Positions 43,964-53,445 are shown, counted from the first letter of the stretch. The stretch: DNA of 64,000 nt from Pseudomonas farsensis (GCF_014268805.2 NZ_JABWRF020000005.1:62001-126000); one strand, 5' to 3'. Made by a program: numbers and translations. The notes: generated by a model not told the origin, from the letters alone.

Positions 43964-45178
43964 CTCGCTGAACGGGATGAACGGCACCAGATCGCCTTGG
44001 GCCGGCGTGCTGCCTTCGCGCACTTCGACCACGCCCTCGGCCCAGGCCGCGCTGCGCAGCACCCCGGAACTCTGGTTCTTGTAAATGCGCACACTGCCCT
44101 CTTCGATACGCGCACGCAGGTACTCGCGGCGGTTGCCCGCCTTGGGCCAGTCAAAGCCCGCCGGTACATTGAAGCGCAGCGGGGTAACCTCGCGCACGCC
44201 TTGGCGCCGCAACAGGTAGGGCCTTGCCAGCAGGCCAAAGGTCACCAGCGTCGAGGCCGGGTTACCCGGCAAGCCGATCACCGGGACGCCCTGGTAATGG
44301 CCGAAGGTCAGTGGTTTGCCAGGCTTGATGGCCAGCTTCCACAACGCCAGCTCGCCGGCCTCGCGCAGCGCAAGGCCCAGGTAGTCAGCCTCGCCGACCG
44401 AAACGCCCCCGGTCGAGAGGATCAGGTCGACATCGCCGAGCCCCGCCAGGCACTGGCGAGTGAGCGCCAGGTCATCGGCCAGAATGCCCGCATCGAGCAC
44501 TTCGCAGCCCAGGCGCTGCAACCAGCTGACCAACAAGCGACGGTTGCTGTTGTAGATCTGCCCTGGCCCCAACGGCAAGCCGGGCTCGACCAGCTCATCA
44601 CCGGTAGACAATACTGCAACACGAGGCCGACGGACCACGTCGAGGCTTGCAAAACCAAGGGTTGCAGCCAGGCCCAGTTCAATCGGGCCAAGGCGCGTGC
44701 CCGCACTCATCACCGACTCTCCGGCGCGGGTTTCCTGGCCTTTGGGGCGCACGTTGCTGCCGGCCACAAGCGCTTGCACAAAGCGCACGCGGCCATCGTC
44801 CAGCACTTCGGCGTTTTCTTGCATCTCGACACAGTCGGCACCTTCAGGCAAAGGGGCGCCGGTGAAGATGCGCGCACAGGTACCGGGCTCAAGCGGTGCG
44901 GGTGCGTGGCCTGCAAAAATGCGCTGGCTGACCGCCAGCGGCTCGCCCTGCCAGTCGGCCAGACGCAACGCGTAGCCGTCCATGGCGCTGTTCGGCCAAG
45001 GCGGCAGATCCAGCCCGGCGACCAGCTCGGCCGCAAGCACTCGACCCTCGGCGTCGGCCAGCGTAACGGCCTCGGTATCGCGGATGGGCGCGGCCTCAGC
45101 CAATGCCAGCAAACGTTCCAGGGCCTCCTCCACCGGCATCAGCGGGCGGCTTTGCGGGGCCTCAGCCACGGCTTTCAC
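43952..45178 (-). CDS. moeA: Molybdopterin molybdenumtransferase
   Basis: 408 aa. MoeA inserts molybdate into adenylated molybdopterin. The pattern is complete: PVEEALERLLALAEAA, WPNSAMDGYALRLADW, RIFTGAPLPEGADCVEMQE, the binding loop ILSTGGVSVGEADYL and VIGLPGNPASTLVTF. The chosen GTG 45178 overlaps moaB by 17 nt; ATG 45139 (PVEEALERLL) is the alternative. It forms an operon with moaB. Confidence 0.94.
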   Translation of the reverse strand: MKAVAEAPQSRPLMPVEEALERLLALAEAAPIRDTEAVTLADAEGRVLAAELVAGLDLPPWPNSAMDGYALRLADWQGEPLAVSQRIFAGHAPAPLEPGTCARIFTGAPLPEGADCVEMQENAEVLDDGRVRFVQALVAGSNVRPKGQETRAGESVMSAGTRLGPIELGLAATLGFASLDVVRRPRVAVLSTGDELVEPGLPLGPGQIYNSNRRLLVSWLQRLGCEVLDAGILADDLALTRQCLAGLGDVDLILSTGGVSVGEADYLGLALREAGELALWKLAIKPGKPLTFGHYQGVPVIGLPGNPASTLVTFGLLARPYLLRRQGVREVTPLRFNVPAGFDWPKAGNRREYLRARIEEGSVRIYKNQSSGVLRSAAWAEGVVEVREGSTPAQGDLVPFIPFSELLG

Positions 45179-45701
45179 AAGCCTCTGCCTGCTTCAGGTG
45201 TGGCACGAAATTGCACGGGCGGTGGCGGTTGTCGAGCTGCTCGGCAAGGATGCCATCCCAACCGGTGCGCACTGCATTGGTGGAGCCCGGCAGGCAGCAC
45301 ACCAAGGTGCCGTTGGCCAAGCCCGCCAAGGCGCGTGACTGCACAGTGGAGGTGCCGATATCGGCGACCGAAATGTGGCGGAACAGCTCGCCAAAACCTT
45401 CGACCTGTTTGTCGAGCAGGCAGGCAACCGCCTCAGGGGTGCTGTCACGGCCGGTAAAACCCGTGCCGCCGGTGATCAGCACTACCTGTACCTGGTCATC
45501 GGCAATCCAGGTCGCCACCTGGGCGCGGATCTTGTACAGGTCATCCTTGAGCAGCACGCGCGCCGCCAATCGGTGGCCTGCTTCGGTGAGGCGGTCGACG
45601 AACACCTGGCCAGAGGTGTCGGTTTCGAACGTGCGGGTGTCACTGACCGTCAGCACGGCGATGTTCAGCGCCACGAAAGGGGTATCTGCCTTGGCTTTCA
45701 T
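45162..45701 (-). CDS. moaB: Molybdopterin adenylyltransferase-like protein MoaB
   Basis: 179 aa. MoaB/MogA fold: FVALNIAVLTVSDTRTFETDTSGQ near the N terminus, the binding loop VVLITGGTGFTGRDSTPEAV near residue 74, and VCCLPGSTNAVRTGWDGIL. It adenylates molybdopterin before MoeA acts. The ATG at 45701 is chosen over GTG 45713; the stop overlaps the moeA start. Confidence 0.93.
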   Translation of the reverse strand: MKAKADTPFVALNIAVLTVSDTRTFETDTSGQVFVDRLTEAGHRLAARVLLKDDLYKIRAQVATWIADDQVQVVLITGGTGFTGRDSTPEAVACLLDKQVEGFGELFRHISVADIGTSTVQSRALAGLANGTLVCCLPGSTNAVRTGWDGILAEQLDNRHRPCNFVPHLKQAEACESRG

Positions 45702-45865
45702 GAGTTCCGTCACAGGGAAACAATAGGTAGGCTGTTATATCACAGGCCAACCGGGCTGTTGTTGCGGGTCAATGCCGCAGCCCAGCCACTGTGCTGCACT
45801 GTGCAAGGAACTTGCGTGGACGCGCCGCGTCTGAATCACATCCGAACCCCCATTGGAGAATCAAG

Positions 45866-46087
45866 ATGATCCCACGGACCTTTTCCGCCTTCCTGCTTGC
45901 CCTCGGCCTTGCCACCCTCGCCGGCTGCGCATCGCCTTCTGTCATTACCCTGAACGACGGCCGCGAAATCCAGGCAGTGGACACCCCGTCCTATGACGAG
46001 GACTCCGGCTTCTACGAATTCGAGCAGCTCGACGGCAAGCGTACCCGCATCAACAAAGACCAGATTCGCACCGTCAAAGATCTGTAA
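45866..46087 (+). CDS. Small YgdI/YgdR-like lipoprotein (DUF903)
   Basis: 73 aa. A signal peptide with lipobox (LATLAGC, cleavage before Cys21) is followed by a single SH3-like beta domain: ITLNDGREIQAVDTPSYDEDSGFYEFEQLDGKR is broken here into the DUF903 pattern of Asn-Asp-Gly and Gly-Phe-Tyr. It ends INKDQIRTVKDL. ATG 45866 has GGAG 7 nt upstream. Residue after the lipid Cys is Ala, consistent with outer-membrane sorting. Function unknown; single gene before tRNA-Pro. Confidence 0.85.
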   Translation: MIPRTFSAFLLALGLATLAGCASPSVITLNDGREIQAVDTPSYDEDSGFYEFEQLDGKRTRINKDQIRTVKDL

Positions 46088-46169
46088 TTCAGGCATTGGT
46101 TTTTAGCGCAACTCCTTTTTGCAACAAGGGGTTGCGTTGAAAAAAACCATGCAGTAGCATTTCTGCCAT

Positions 46170-46246
46170 CGGAGTGTAGCGCAGCCAGGTAGCGCGTCTC
46201 GTTCGGGACGAGAAGGCCGCAGGTTCGAATCCTGTCTCTCCGACCA
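46170..46246 (+). tRNA. tRNA-Pro(CGG)
   Basis: 77 nt including the encoded CCA. The anticodon stem TCTCG/CGAGA encloses TTCGGGA, anticodon CGG, which reads the common Pro codon CCG. The T arm has GGTTCGAATCC. The acceptor arm pairs CGGAGTG with CTCTCCG with one T-T mismatch. A terminator follows 11 nt later. Confidence 0.97.
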
Positions 46247-46257
46247 ATCTGCTGAAG

Positions 46258-46282
46258 AAGCCCGCTTTGTGCGGGCTTTTTT
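46258..46282 (+). terminator. Rho-independent terminator of tRNA-Pro
   Basis: AAGCCCGC and GCGGGCTT form an 8-bp stem with a 5-nt loop, followed by TTTT. It also lies directly before the end of the convergent chemoreceptor gene. Confidence 0.9.
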
Positions 46283-46299
46283 GTGCCCGCGCCCAGGCC

Positions 46300-47916
46300 T
46301 CAGGCACTGAGCCGCGAGGTCACCTCACCCAACTGCCCCGACAGCCCATGCAGCCGTTGCCCGGCCTGCTCGGTGTGTTGCACGGCCTGCTGGTTGGCGG
46401 TGGCAATGCGGGTGATTTCGACCAGGTTGCGCGAAATGTCCTCGGCCACGCTGGTCTGCTCTTCGGCTGCCGTGGCGATCTGCCGGTTCATGTCGCGGAT
46501 GGCCTCCACCGCCGTGGTGATACGCTGCAGCATCTGCCCGGCCTGCTGCACTTGCTGGGCACCCTCTTCGCTGCGCTGCTGGCCACTTTCGATGGCCTTG
46601 ACCGCATCCACGGCGCCCGACTGTACCGCGTCGATAATCTGGTTGATCTCGGCAATGGAGGCGGCGGTGCGCTGGGCAAGGCTACGCACCTCATCCGCCA
46701 CCACGGCAAAGCCACGCCCCGCTTCCCCCGCCCGCGCCGCCTCGATGGCGGCATTGAGCGCCAGCAGGTTGGTCTGCTCGGCAATGCCGCGGATCACTTC
46801 AAGCACCTTGCCGATGCGCGTGCTGTCGTTTTCGAGATGGCGGATCACGGCAGCGGTACCGGCGATTTCGCGGTTGACCACGGCGATGATGTCGATGGTC
46901 TGCTGCATGACCAACTCGCCGGCCTGGGCGCTGTGATCAGCATCGTCTGCCGCACGCGCAGCCTGCGCGGCATGGCGAGCGACTTCCTGGGCGGTGGCAG
47001 ACATCTCATGCATGGCGGTCGCCACCTGGTCGGTGCGCTGGAACTGGTCATGGGTGCCGCTGGCCATGTCACCTGCAATGGTGCGCAGCTGGCCGCTGGC
47101 GCTTTCGAGTTCCTCGGCATTGTCCTTCAGCCGGCCTACGGTGTCGGCGAGAAAATCGCGCAGGGTGTTGGCAGCACGCGCCAGGCGCCCGAGTTCGTCT
47201 TCGCGGCGGCTCTCGACACGGGCGGCAAAGCGGCCCTGGCTAAGCTGCGCCACATAGTCGATCAGCTGGCGGATCGGCTCGATCAGGCTGCGGTTGACCA
47301 GCCACAGGCTCAGCAGCGCAACCAGCAACGCAGACCCCAGCATCACCACCACACCCAGCCACACGGTACGCTCGGCGCTTGCATTGATGGCGCCGGCGCG
47401 GGCACCCGCGTCGGCGCGCAACTGCTCCACCAGCGCGCTCATCTGCTCGCTGGCGGCCCGGTCCACGCCCTTGACCGCCGCGTCGCCGGCCACCGGGTCA
47501 CCGCCTGCGGCGATGAACGCCTGGCGCCCGCGCGCGTAGGCCGCGCCCAGCTGGCGGTGGCTGTCCTTTAGCTGCGCAAGCGGGGCCTGCAAGGCCGGGT
47601 CGCTGTTGCTGATCAACTGCCCGAGCAACTGCTGCACCTGTTGTTCGCGGGCCTGGAACTGCTGCCAATATTTGTCCAGCTCGGCCGGCTGGCGGCCGCG
47701 CAACAGCACGTTCTTCCATTCCTGGACCTGGATCTTGAACTGCAGGTTGGCCTCATCGATCATCTGCGAGGCACGCAGCGGCCCATCCACCAGTTCAGCG
47801 TAGCCACGCACACTTGACGTAAGGAACTGGAAACACACCAGGGCAATCAGCAACATGGCCGCCAGGCTGCCGCCGAGCAGGGTGAGAATTTGCACGCGCA
47901 GGGATTTACGCAACAT
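46300..47916 (-). CDS. Methyl-accepting chemotaxis protein
   Basis: 538 aa. TM1 near residues 10-32 (ILTLLGGSLAAMLLIALVCFQ) and TM2 near 190-212 (VVMLGSALLVALLSLWLV) enclose a ~155-residue helical periplasmic sensor, most like a four-helix bundle. A HAMP domain and the signalling hairpin follow, with the tip IRGIAEQTNLLALNAAIEAA and GRGFAVVADEVRSLAQRTA. There is no CheB/CheR pentapeptide at the C terminus (ends EVTSRLSA). The ATG at 47916 is chosen from the TM1 position. Ligand unknown. Confidence 0.93.
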   Translation of the reverse strand: MLRKSLRVQILTLLGGSLAAMLLIALVCFQFLTSSVRGYAELVDGPLRASQMIDEANLQFKIQVQEWKNVLLRGRQPAELDKYWQQFQAREQQVQQLLGQLISNSDPALQAPLAQLKDSHRQLGAAYARGRQAFIAAGGDPVAGDAAVKGVDRAASEQMSALVEQLRADAGARAGAINASAERTVWLGVVVMLGSALLVALLSLWLVNRSLIEPIRQLIDYVAQLSQGRFAARVESRREDELGRLARAANTLRDFLADTVGRLKDNAEELESASGQLRTIAGDMASGTHDQFQRTDQVATAMHEMSATAQEVARHAAQAARAADDADHSAQAGELVMQQTIDIIAVVNREIAGTAAVIRHLENDSTRIGKVLEVIRGIAEQTNLLALNAAIEAARAGEAGRGFAVVADEVRSLAQRTAASIAEINQIIDAVQSGAVDAVKAIESGQQRSEEGAQQVQQAGQMLQRITTAVEAIRDMNRQIATAAEEQTSVAEDISRNLVEITRIATANQQAVQHTEQAGQRLHGLSGQLGEVTSRLSA

Positions 47917-47994
47917 CAGACAGGTCTCGGAACAAGGAAATGGAAAGGCGGCACAACGCCGCCTGCAAAGACGTCCTTGTCCTCGTTCGCAGGC

Positions 47995-48024
47995 AAAAAA
48001 AAGCTGCCATCTTGCGATGGCAGC
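47995..48024 (-). terminator. Rho-independent terminator of the ABC exporter gene
   Basis: Minus strand: GCTGCCATC/GATGGCAGC stem with a 4-nt loop, then an eight-base T-run. It lies about 90 nt after the ABC exporter stop codon and before the chemoreceptor start. Confidence 0.9.
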
Positions 48025-48112
48025 CAGGTCAAGCACACACGCAACAGCTGAGGCAGATACTCTCAGGCAATTGCGACAGAAATGTTACAAAGCGGCTACA
48101 GCCGGCCTTATT

Positions 48113-49876
48113 TCAATCGCCATGGCTGTTGAACTGCAACGCGGCCAACCGCGCATACAACGGGCTGCTGTCGATCAGTTCGCGATGGGTTCCCGAGGCC
48201 ACCAAACGCCCCTGGTCGATGACCGCGATACGGTCGGCGTGCTGTACCGTGGCCAGGCGGTGGGCGATCACCAACGTGGTACGCCCAGCCATCAACTGTG
48301 GCAACGCCTGCTGAATCAGGTATTCGCTCTGCGCATCGAGCGCGCTGGTAGCTTCGTCCAGCAAAAGGATCGGCGCGTCCACAAGCAGCGCCCGGGCAAT
48401 CGCCAGGCGTTGGCGCTGGCCACCGGACAAGCCGATACCGCCCTCGCCCAACAGCGTCTGGTAGCCCTGCGGCAGTTGCTCGATGAACGCGTGGGCATGG
48501 GCACTGCGCGCCGCGGCTTCGACCTGCGCGAGGGTCGCATCGGGCCGGCCATAGCGAATGTTGGCCTCAACAGTGCCACGGAACAACGCCGGTTGTTGCG
48601 CCACCAGGGCAAACTGCGCACGCAGGGCTGCGGGGGTTATCTCGCTGATGGCCTGGCCATCGAGCAGGATGCTGCCGGCCTGCGGGTCGTAGAAGCGCAG
48701 CAGCAGGTCGAACAGGGTCGACTTACCTGCACCGGACGGGCCCACCAGCGCCACGGTCTGCCCAGGCTCCACGCGCAGGCTCAGGCCGTCGATGGCAGCA
48801 CGTTCGGGGCGCGATGGGTAGGCAAAGCGGACCTCGCGCAGCTCAAGTGCGCCACTGGCACGCGCCATCGGCAACGGCGCGGCCGGCGCAAGGATTGCGC
48901 TGCGCGCGGCCAGCAACTCAGCGATACGCTCGGCAGCGCCGGCAGCCCGTTGCAACTCGCCGATCACCTCGCTCAGCGTGCCAAATGCGCTACCGACGAT
49001 CAGGCTGTAGAACACGAACGCCGCCAGCTCACCGCCCGACAAGCGCCCAGCGATCACATCCATGCCGCCGACCCAGAGCATCACCGCCACCGCGCCAAGC
49101 ACCAGCACAATTACCAGGGTGATCAGCCAGGCGCGCTGGGCAATGCGCTTGCGCGCCACGGCAAAGGCAGCTTCCACTGTGTCGCCAAACAGCAGCCGGT
49201 CGCGCGCTTCGTGGTTATAGGCCTGGACGGTCTTGATCTGGCTGAGGGTCTCGGCCACATAACTGCCCACATCGGCCACCCGGTCCTGGCTCTGCCGCGA
49301 GAGGCTGCGCACCCGCCTGCCAAACAGCAGGATCGGCACCAGCACCAACGGCAGCGCCAGCACCACGATGCTGGTGAGCTTGGGGTTGGTGATGAACAGC
49401 ACGATCACCCCACCCACCACCATCAGTGCATTGCGCAGGAACATCGACAGTGACGAGCCGATCACCGACTGCAAAAGCGTGGTATCGGCGGTCAGCCGCG
49501 ACTGGATCTCGGAGCTGCGGTTGTCCTCGAAAAACCCGGGGTGCAGGCTGAGCAGATGGTCGAACACGGCGCGGCGAATGTCGGCCACGCAGCGCTCGCC
49601 AATCCACGACACCAGGTAGAACCGCGCAAAAGTGCCCACGGCAAGCGCCAGCACCAGTAGCATGAACAACCCCAACGTCTGGTTGAGCTGGTGCGCAGAG
49701 CCGGTCATGAAGCCTTGGTCGACCAACAGGCGGATACCCTGGCCCATGGACAACGTGATCGCCGCAGTGACCACCAGCGCCAGCAAGGCCAACAGGGCCT
49801 GGCGCCGATAAGGGCGAATGAACTGCCAGCCCAGGCGCAAGGCCAGGCGCTGACGAGAAGAAACCGGATCGGGCAT
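48113..49876 (-). CDS. ABC exporter, fused membrane and ATPase domains (MsbA-like)
   Basis: 587 aa half-transporter. Six membrane segments lie in residues ~25-300 (for example LLALLALVVTAAITLSMGQGI; LVIVLVLGAVAVMLWVGGM). The ATPase has Walker A GPSGAGKSTLFDLLLRFYD, Q-loop VAQQPALFRG, signature LSGGQRQRLAIARALL, Walker B ILLLDEATSALD and H-loop IAHRLATV. It dimerises to export a lipid or drug; being single and apart from lpxK, it is probably not the essential MsbA. ATG 49876. Confidence 0.9.
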   Translation of the reverse strand: MPDPVSSRQRLALRLGWQFIRPYRRQALLALLALVVTAAITLSMGQGIRLLVDQGFMTGSAHQLNQTLGLFMLLVLALAVGTFARFYLVSWIGERCVADIRRAVFDHLLSLHPGFFEDNRSSEIQSRLTADTTLLQSVIGSSLSMFLRNALMVVGGVIVLFITNPKLTSIVVLALPLVLVPILLFGRRVRSLSRQSQDRVADVGSYVAETLSQIKTVQAYNHEARDRLLFGDTVEAAFAVARKRIAQRAWLITLVIVLVLGAVAVMLWVGGMDVIAGRLSGGELAAFVFYSLIVGSAFGTLSEVIGELQRAAGAAERIAELLAARSAILAPAAPLPMARASGALELREVRFAYPSRPERAAIDGLSLRVEPGQTVALVGPSGAGKSTLFDLLLRFYDPQAGSILLDGQAISEITPAALRAQFALVAQQPALFRGTVEANIRYGRPDATLAQVEAAARSAHAHAFIEQLPQGYQTLLGEGGIGLSGGQRQRLAIARALLVDAPILLLDEATSALDAQSEYLIQQALPQLMAGRTTLVIAHRLATVQHADRIAVIDQGRLVASGTHRELIDSSPLYARLAALQFNSHGD

Positions 49877-50142
49877 GGCAACGGGTATCGGCAGGGAAAG
49901 AATGCCTAGCCTACCACTCGTCTCGCCTGCGGGAACTCATGGGCAGGCAAAGCCGTCGGACCACTACGCCAGTTGCACTGAAATGCCGGCATCAGCACCT
50001 ATGACCATTCGTTCTAACTGGCCACTGGAGCTTTGCCGCGGTTTCTGGTGGACTGTAGGTGTCGTGGCACTCCGGCAGCTGTCACAGGCCAGTCACGGCG
50101 CGGCGTTATCTTCAAAGCTTGAACCTGATGAGGAGACAGGAC

Positions 50143-50316
50143 ATGAGCCTGCAACACAGCAACCAAGACAGCAACAGCACAAAACGCGCACAACCGCCGG
50201 TAACCGGCGCGATCATCGATGCCCAGGGCCGTGAAGTGCCCATAACTGAGCAGATGATCCAGGAAGCCTGCAAAGAGCTCGAAGCGAGCCGGGTGAAAAA
50301 AGTCCAGAAGGGCTGA
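50143..50316 (+). CDS. Short conserved Pseudomonas protein (possibly PA1571 family)
   Basis: 57 aa. ATG 50143 follows GAGGAGACAGG. A polar, probably disordered N terminus (SLQHSNQDSNSTKR) is followed by GAIIDAQGREVPITEQMIQEAC, ending with a basic helix. No signal peptide. A good terminator follows 18 nt after the stop, so it is a self-contained gene. The family name is my recollection. Function unknown. Confidence 0.75.
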   Translation: MSLQHSNQDSNSTKRAQPPVTGAIIDAQGREVPITEQMIQEACKELEASRVKKVQKG

Positions 50317-50333
50317 AAGTCTGAATTCATTGC

Positions 50334-50358
50334 AACCCGGCGCATGCGCCGGGTTTTT
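50334..50358 (+). terminator. Rho-independent terminator of the 57-aa gene
   Basis: AACCCGGCGC and GCGCCGGGTT form a perfect stem (AT in the loop), followed by TTT. Confidence 0.9.
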
Positions 50359-50420
50359 ATTGGGCGCTGGGGCTGGATACAGGCCACTGAGTCCCGGGCA
50401 GCGCCCTGCACAGGCTTGCT

Positions 50421-50456
50421 CCGGCCTCATCGCAGGCTGTCGCCAGCTCCCACAGG
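50421..50456. repeat. Single REP unit (family B)
   Basis: CCGGCCTCATCGCAGGCT followed by GTCGCCAGCTCCCACAGG is the same unit as the left arm at 20853, but here without its inverted partner. Confidence 0.7.
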
Positions 50457-50497
50457 GATCTGGGTTGCCGCTATATCGATGCCGTTTACGCGGCCGT

Positions 50498-50612
50498 TGT
50501 AGGAGCGGCCTTGTGTCGCGAAAGGGCTGCGTAGCGGCCCCAGCGATATCAGGGGGTGTGCAAATCTTGGGGGCGCTTCGCACCCCTTTCGCGACACAAG
50601 GCCGCTCCTACA
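50498..50612. repeat. REP-type inverted pair (family A)
   Basis: TGTAGGAGCGGCCTTGTGTC at the left faces GACACAAGGCCGCTCCTACA at the right (exact complement over 20 bp), with inner CGCGAAAGGG/CCCTTTCGCG arms. Same family as 5115-5230. Confidence 0.85.
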
Positions 50613-50674
50613 CGGGACCGCATCGTTTGTTTATTTTGCTGCGATGGGGCCAGAACAGGCTTGCACAGTGAACG

Positions 50675-51817
50675 CTAAACCTGCACCGCCCCCAACGCGC
50701 TGAGCAGTTGCGCCAACTGCGGCGACTCACCGCGAAGGCGTACCGCCAACCCTTCTATTTCGCGGCGCACCGGGTAGTGCTTGCGCAACTGGTCGAACGC
50801 GGCACGCTGCTGTGCAGGGTCGTTGCTCAGGCTGCGACGAAAATCTGCGTCGTCACGGCGCGGGTCGTACACCGCACGGCACAGCGTGGCCAAAGCCCAG
50901 GCTGGGTCGGCGTCGGCATGCAGTTCGATCTGCGCCAGCGCCTGCGCCGGCAGCAGGTCGGCCAAGTGCACCCGCTCTGCTTCACCGAGCACGCCGCACA
51001 GCGCCTGGTAGATCTGCGCAGTACCGCGCTGGCGGCCATCGAGGCTGTACCCGGCAATATGCGGGGTGGCCAAAGTGCACAGGTCGGCCAGTTGCAGGTC
51101 AACCTGCGGCTCGCCCTCCCACACATCGAGCACCGCATGTACATCATCGCGTTCGAGCAGCAGCGCGCGCAGGGCCGCGTTGTCCACGACCGGGCCACGG
51201 CTGGCGTTGATCAGCCAGGCGCCTGGGCGCAGGCGCGCCAGGCGCTGTTCATCGAGCAGGTGCCAGGTGGGATGCTCGCCACCGCGCTGCAGCGGCGTGT
51301 GCAGGCTGACCACATCGCTTTGCTCAAGCACTGTATCGAGGCTGACATAGTCGCCGCCCTCGCCCGCCGCCCGCAGCGGGTCACACACCAGTACCTTCCA
51401 GCCCAGGCCGCGCAACACACGCACCAGGCGCCCGCCCACCTCACCTGCGCCCACTACGCCATATACCCGCTGGTTCAGCGCCACGCCGTCGAGCTCGGCC
51501 AGGGTCAGCAGGCTGCCAAGTACATAGTCGACCACCCCGCGGGCGTTGCAGCCCGGGGCACTGCTCCACTGGATACCGGCCTGGTTGAAATAGTCGAGGT
51601 CGAGGTGGTCGGTGCCGATGGTGCAGGTGCCCACGAAGCGCACCTGGCTACCCTGCAGCAGTTGCCGGTCGACGCGGGTGACCGAGCGCACCAGCAGCAC
51701 GTCAGCATCCCGGACGCAGGCAGCGTCAATGGCTCGGCCTGGGTAGCGACGAATTTCGCCGAACCGTGCAAAGAAGGCATCGAGCAGCGGGATGTTTTCG
51801 TCGGCAACTATCAGCAT
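50675..51817 (-). CDS. pdxB: Erythronate-4-phosphate dehydrogenase
   Basis: 380 aa. It oxidises 4-phosphoerythronate with NAD in pyridoxal-phosphate synthesis. The D-2-hydroxyacid dehydrogenase core has GVVGAGEVGGRLVRVLRGLG, the catalytic Arg in INASRGPVVDN, the Glu in DVWEGEPQVD and the His in LATPHIAGYSLDG. The extra ~90-residue C-terminal dimerisation domain distinguishes PdxB. ATG 51817 follows AGGAGAG; the longer frame antisense to tusA is spurious. Confidence 0.95.
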   Translation of the reverse strand: MLIVADENIPLLDAFFARFGEIRRYPGRAIDAACVRDADVLLVRSVTRVDRQLLQGSQVRFVGTCTIGTDHLDLDYFNQAGIQWSSAPGCNARGVVDYVLGSLLTLAELDGVALNQRVYGVVGAGEVGGRLVRVLRGLGWKVLVCDPLRAAGEGGDYVSLDTVLEQSDVVSLHTPLQRGGEHPTWHLLDEQRLARLRPGAWLINASRGPVVDNAALRALLLERDDVHAVLDVWEGEPQVDLQLADLCTLATPHIAGYSLDGRQRGTAQIYQALCGVLGEAERVHLADLLPAQALAQIELHADADPAWALATLCRAVYDPRRDDADFRRSLSNDPAQQRAAFDQLRKHYPVRREIEGLAVRLRGESPQLAQLLSALGAVQV

Positions 51818-51863
51818 GGCGCTCTCCTGTCTGGGGAGCGCAGTGTAGCGCGATGCAGACGGC

Positions 51864-52106
51864 TCAGTCGGCCTTCTTGCGGATCCAGTACAGGTAGGTG
51901 CCGGCCTCTTCCTGCTGGCCCACCAGTTCGTGGCCGAGGAAGTTGCAGAACTTGGGGATGTCGCGGCGGGTCGAGGGGTCGGTGGCAATCACCTTGAGCA
52001 GGCCGCCGGCAGCCAGGTCGCGCACGTGTTGATGCAGCATCATCACAGGCTCCGGGCAGTTCAGGCCGGTGGCGTCGAGAATGGCATCAGGGGTGAAGTC
52101 GGTCAT
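51864..52106 (-). CDS. tusA: Sulfur carrier TusA
   Basis: 80 aa. The TusA/SirA motif is DATGLNCPEPVMMLHQHVRDL with the sulfur-carrying Cys at residue 17; DPSTRRDIPKFCNFLGHEL follows. It relays sulfur from IscS to the 2-thiouridine pathway and other acceptors. Single-domain and standard length. It lies between pdxB and rlmM on the same strand. Confidence 0.95.
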   Translation of the reverse strand: MTDFTPDAILDATGLNCPEPVMMLHQHVRDLAAGGLLKVIATDPSTRRDIPKFCNFLGHELVGQQEEAGTYLYWIRKKAD

Positions 52107-52164
52107 GGCAGGTTCCGGTGTTTTTGGGCATGAACAAATGGCTCAGGCGGCGTTGAAAACAATT

Positions 52165-53229
52165 TCAGCGCGGCTTGAGATCCAGCCTGCGCAGGTGGCA
52201 GGTCACTTCTTCGCGGTCGTGATAGAGCTGTTTGCAGGCGATCGACACCTTGACCTTGCGCGCCTTGAAGCCTTCCTCGATGCGATCGAGCAGCTTGCGC
52301 ACCTCGGCATAGCGCTGCTTCATCGGCAGCTTGAGGTTGACCACTGCCTCGCGGCACAGGCCCTCGCCCAGCCAGGTTTCGATCAGCGCAGCCGACCGCG
52401 CCGGCTTCTCGACGATGTCGCAGACCATCCAGTCCACGGTCTGCCGGGGTTTCCAGGTGAACCCGTCAGCCATCAGGTGTTGCACCAGCCCCGTGTCCAT
52501 CAGGCTTTCGGCCATCGGGCCGTTGTCGATGGCAGTGACCAGCATGCCGCGCTTGACCAGTTGGTAGGTCCAGCCGCCCGGCGAGGCGCCGAGGTCGACC
52601 CCGGTCATGTCGTCATTCAGGCGTTGCTCCCACTGCTCGCGCGGGATGAACTGGTGCCAGGCCTCTTCAAGCTTCAAAGTGGAACGGCTAGGCGCCTCGC
52701 GGGGGAACTTCAGGCGCGGGATGCCCATCGGCCACAGCGCCGAATTGTTCGCCTGGGCAAGGCCGAGAAACACCTGCCGGCCACTGATGAAGGTCAGCAG
52801 CAGGCGCGGCCGGCTGGCATCGTCGACCAAGCGGCCGGCCTTTTCCAGGGCCTTGCGCAGCGGCACTTCGAACTTGCGGCAGAAGGTCGAAAGCTCCTTG
52901 CCGTCGTTGGTATCGAGCACTTCCAGCCACAGGCTGCCAAACACCGGCAGTTCGGCCAAGTGCTCGAGCAAAACACTGATACGGTCGGTTTCTGGCAGTT
53001 CGACATAACTGCCACGGGCCCACTGGCGCGGGAAGATCAGCTGCGCGAAGCGCCGCTCATGCATCAGGCGCTCGGCGCCACCAGGCTCGGTGCAGACGAA
53101 TTCGGCGCAGGCACTCTGCGGCTTGCCCTTGGCATAGCCGGCCACACCCAACAGGGCCGCATGTTCGCTGATTTCGGCGCAGACCTCGCCCTCGAAGCCG
53201 GGCCGGCAATGCATGAACAGGGTATTCAT
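52165..53229 (-). CDS. rlmM: 23S rRNA (cytidine-2498-2'-O)-methyltransferase
   Basis: 354 aa. An N-terminal THUMP-like region is followed by the SAM-binding motif DDMTGVDLGASPGGWTYQL near residue 205 and the Asp/Lys catalytic residues in VDWMVCDIVEKPA and VVNLKLPMKQRY (K-D-K set of the RrmJ fold). It methylates C2498 of 23S rRNA. ATG 53229. It lies 58 nt upstream of tusA and may be co-transcribed with it. Confidence 0.94.
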   Translation of the reverse strand: MNTLFMHCRPGFEGEVCAEISEHAALLGVAGYAKGKPQSACAEFVCTEPGGAERLMHERRFAQLIFPRQWARGSYVELPETDRISVLLEHLAELPVFGSLWLEVLDTNDGKELSTFCRKFEVPLRKALEKAGRLVDDASRPRLLLTFISGRQVFLGLAQANNSALWPMGIPRLKFPREAPSRSTLKLEEAWHQFIPREQWEQRLNDDMTGVDLGASPGGWTYQLVKRGMLVTAIDNGPMAESLMDTGLVQHLMADGFTWKPRQTVDWMVCDIVEKPARSAALIETWLGEGLCREAVVNLKLPMKQRYAEVRKLLDRIEEGFKARKVKVSIACKQLYHDREEVTCHLRRLDLKPR

Positions 53230-53445
53230 TTCTCACTCCACATCACTGACGCAGACGGCGCCAGGGCGGCGAATGATAAAGGAAGTTCGGAACTGCCACA
53301 CGCCCCCTTGGTCCAGAAAAGAGTCGGGGCCGGCAAACCGGGCTAACCTGACCTTTCTGCCAGGCCCGTACCGTGCGGGCCTTTCATAGCGGTGGTGCCG
53401 TCTCGCCAAGCACCTGCCGGGCCGCCGGAGCACAAGGAGTTGTAC

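Larger units (their letters stand above)
50317..50674. other. Intergenic region with terminator and REP copies, no gene
   Basis: The 358 bp between the 57-aa gene and the pdxB stop hold the terminator at 50334-50358, a single family-B REP unit and a family-A REP pair. No coding region or other site is recognised. Confidence 0.7.

Noticed and set aside
46089..46307. Small minus-strand open frame containing GETGFEPAAFSSRTRRATWLR
   Set aside because: A well-known false protein made by antisense reading of a tRNA gene, here tRNA-Pro.
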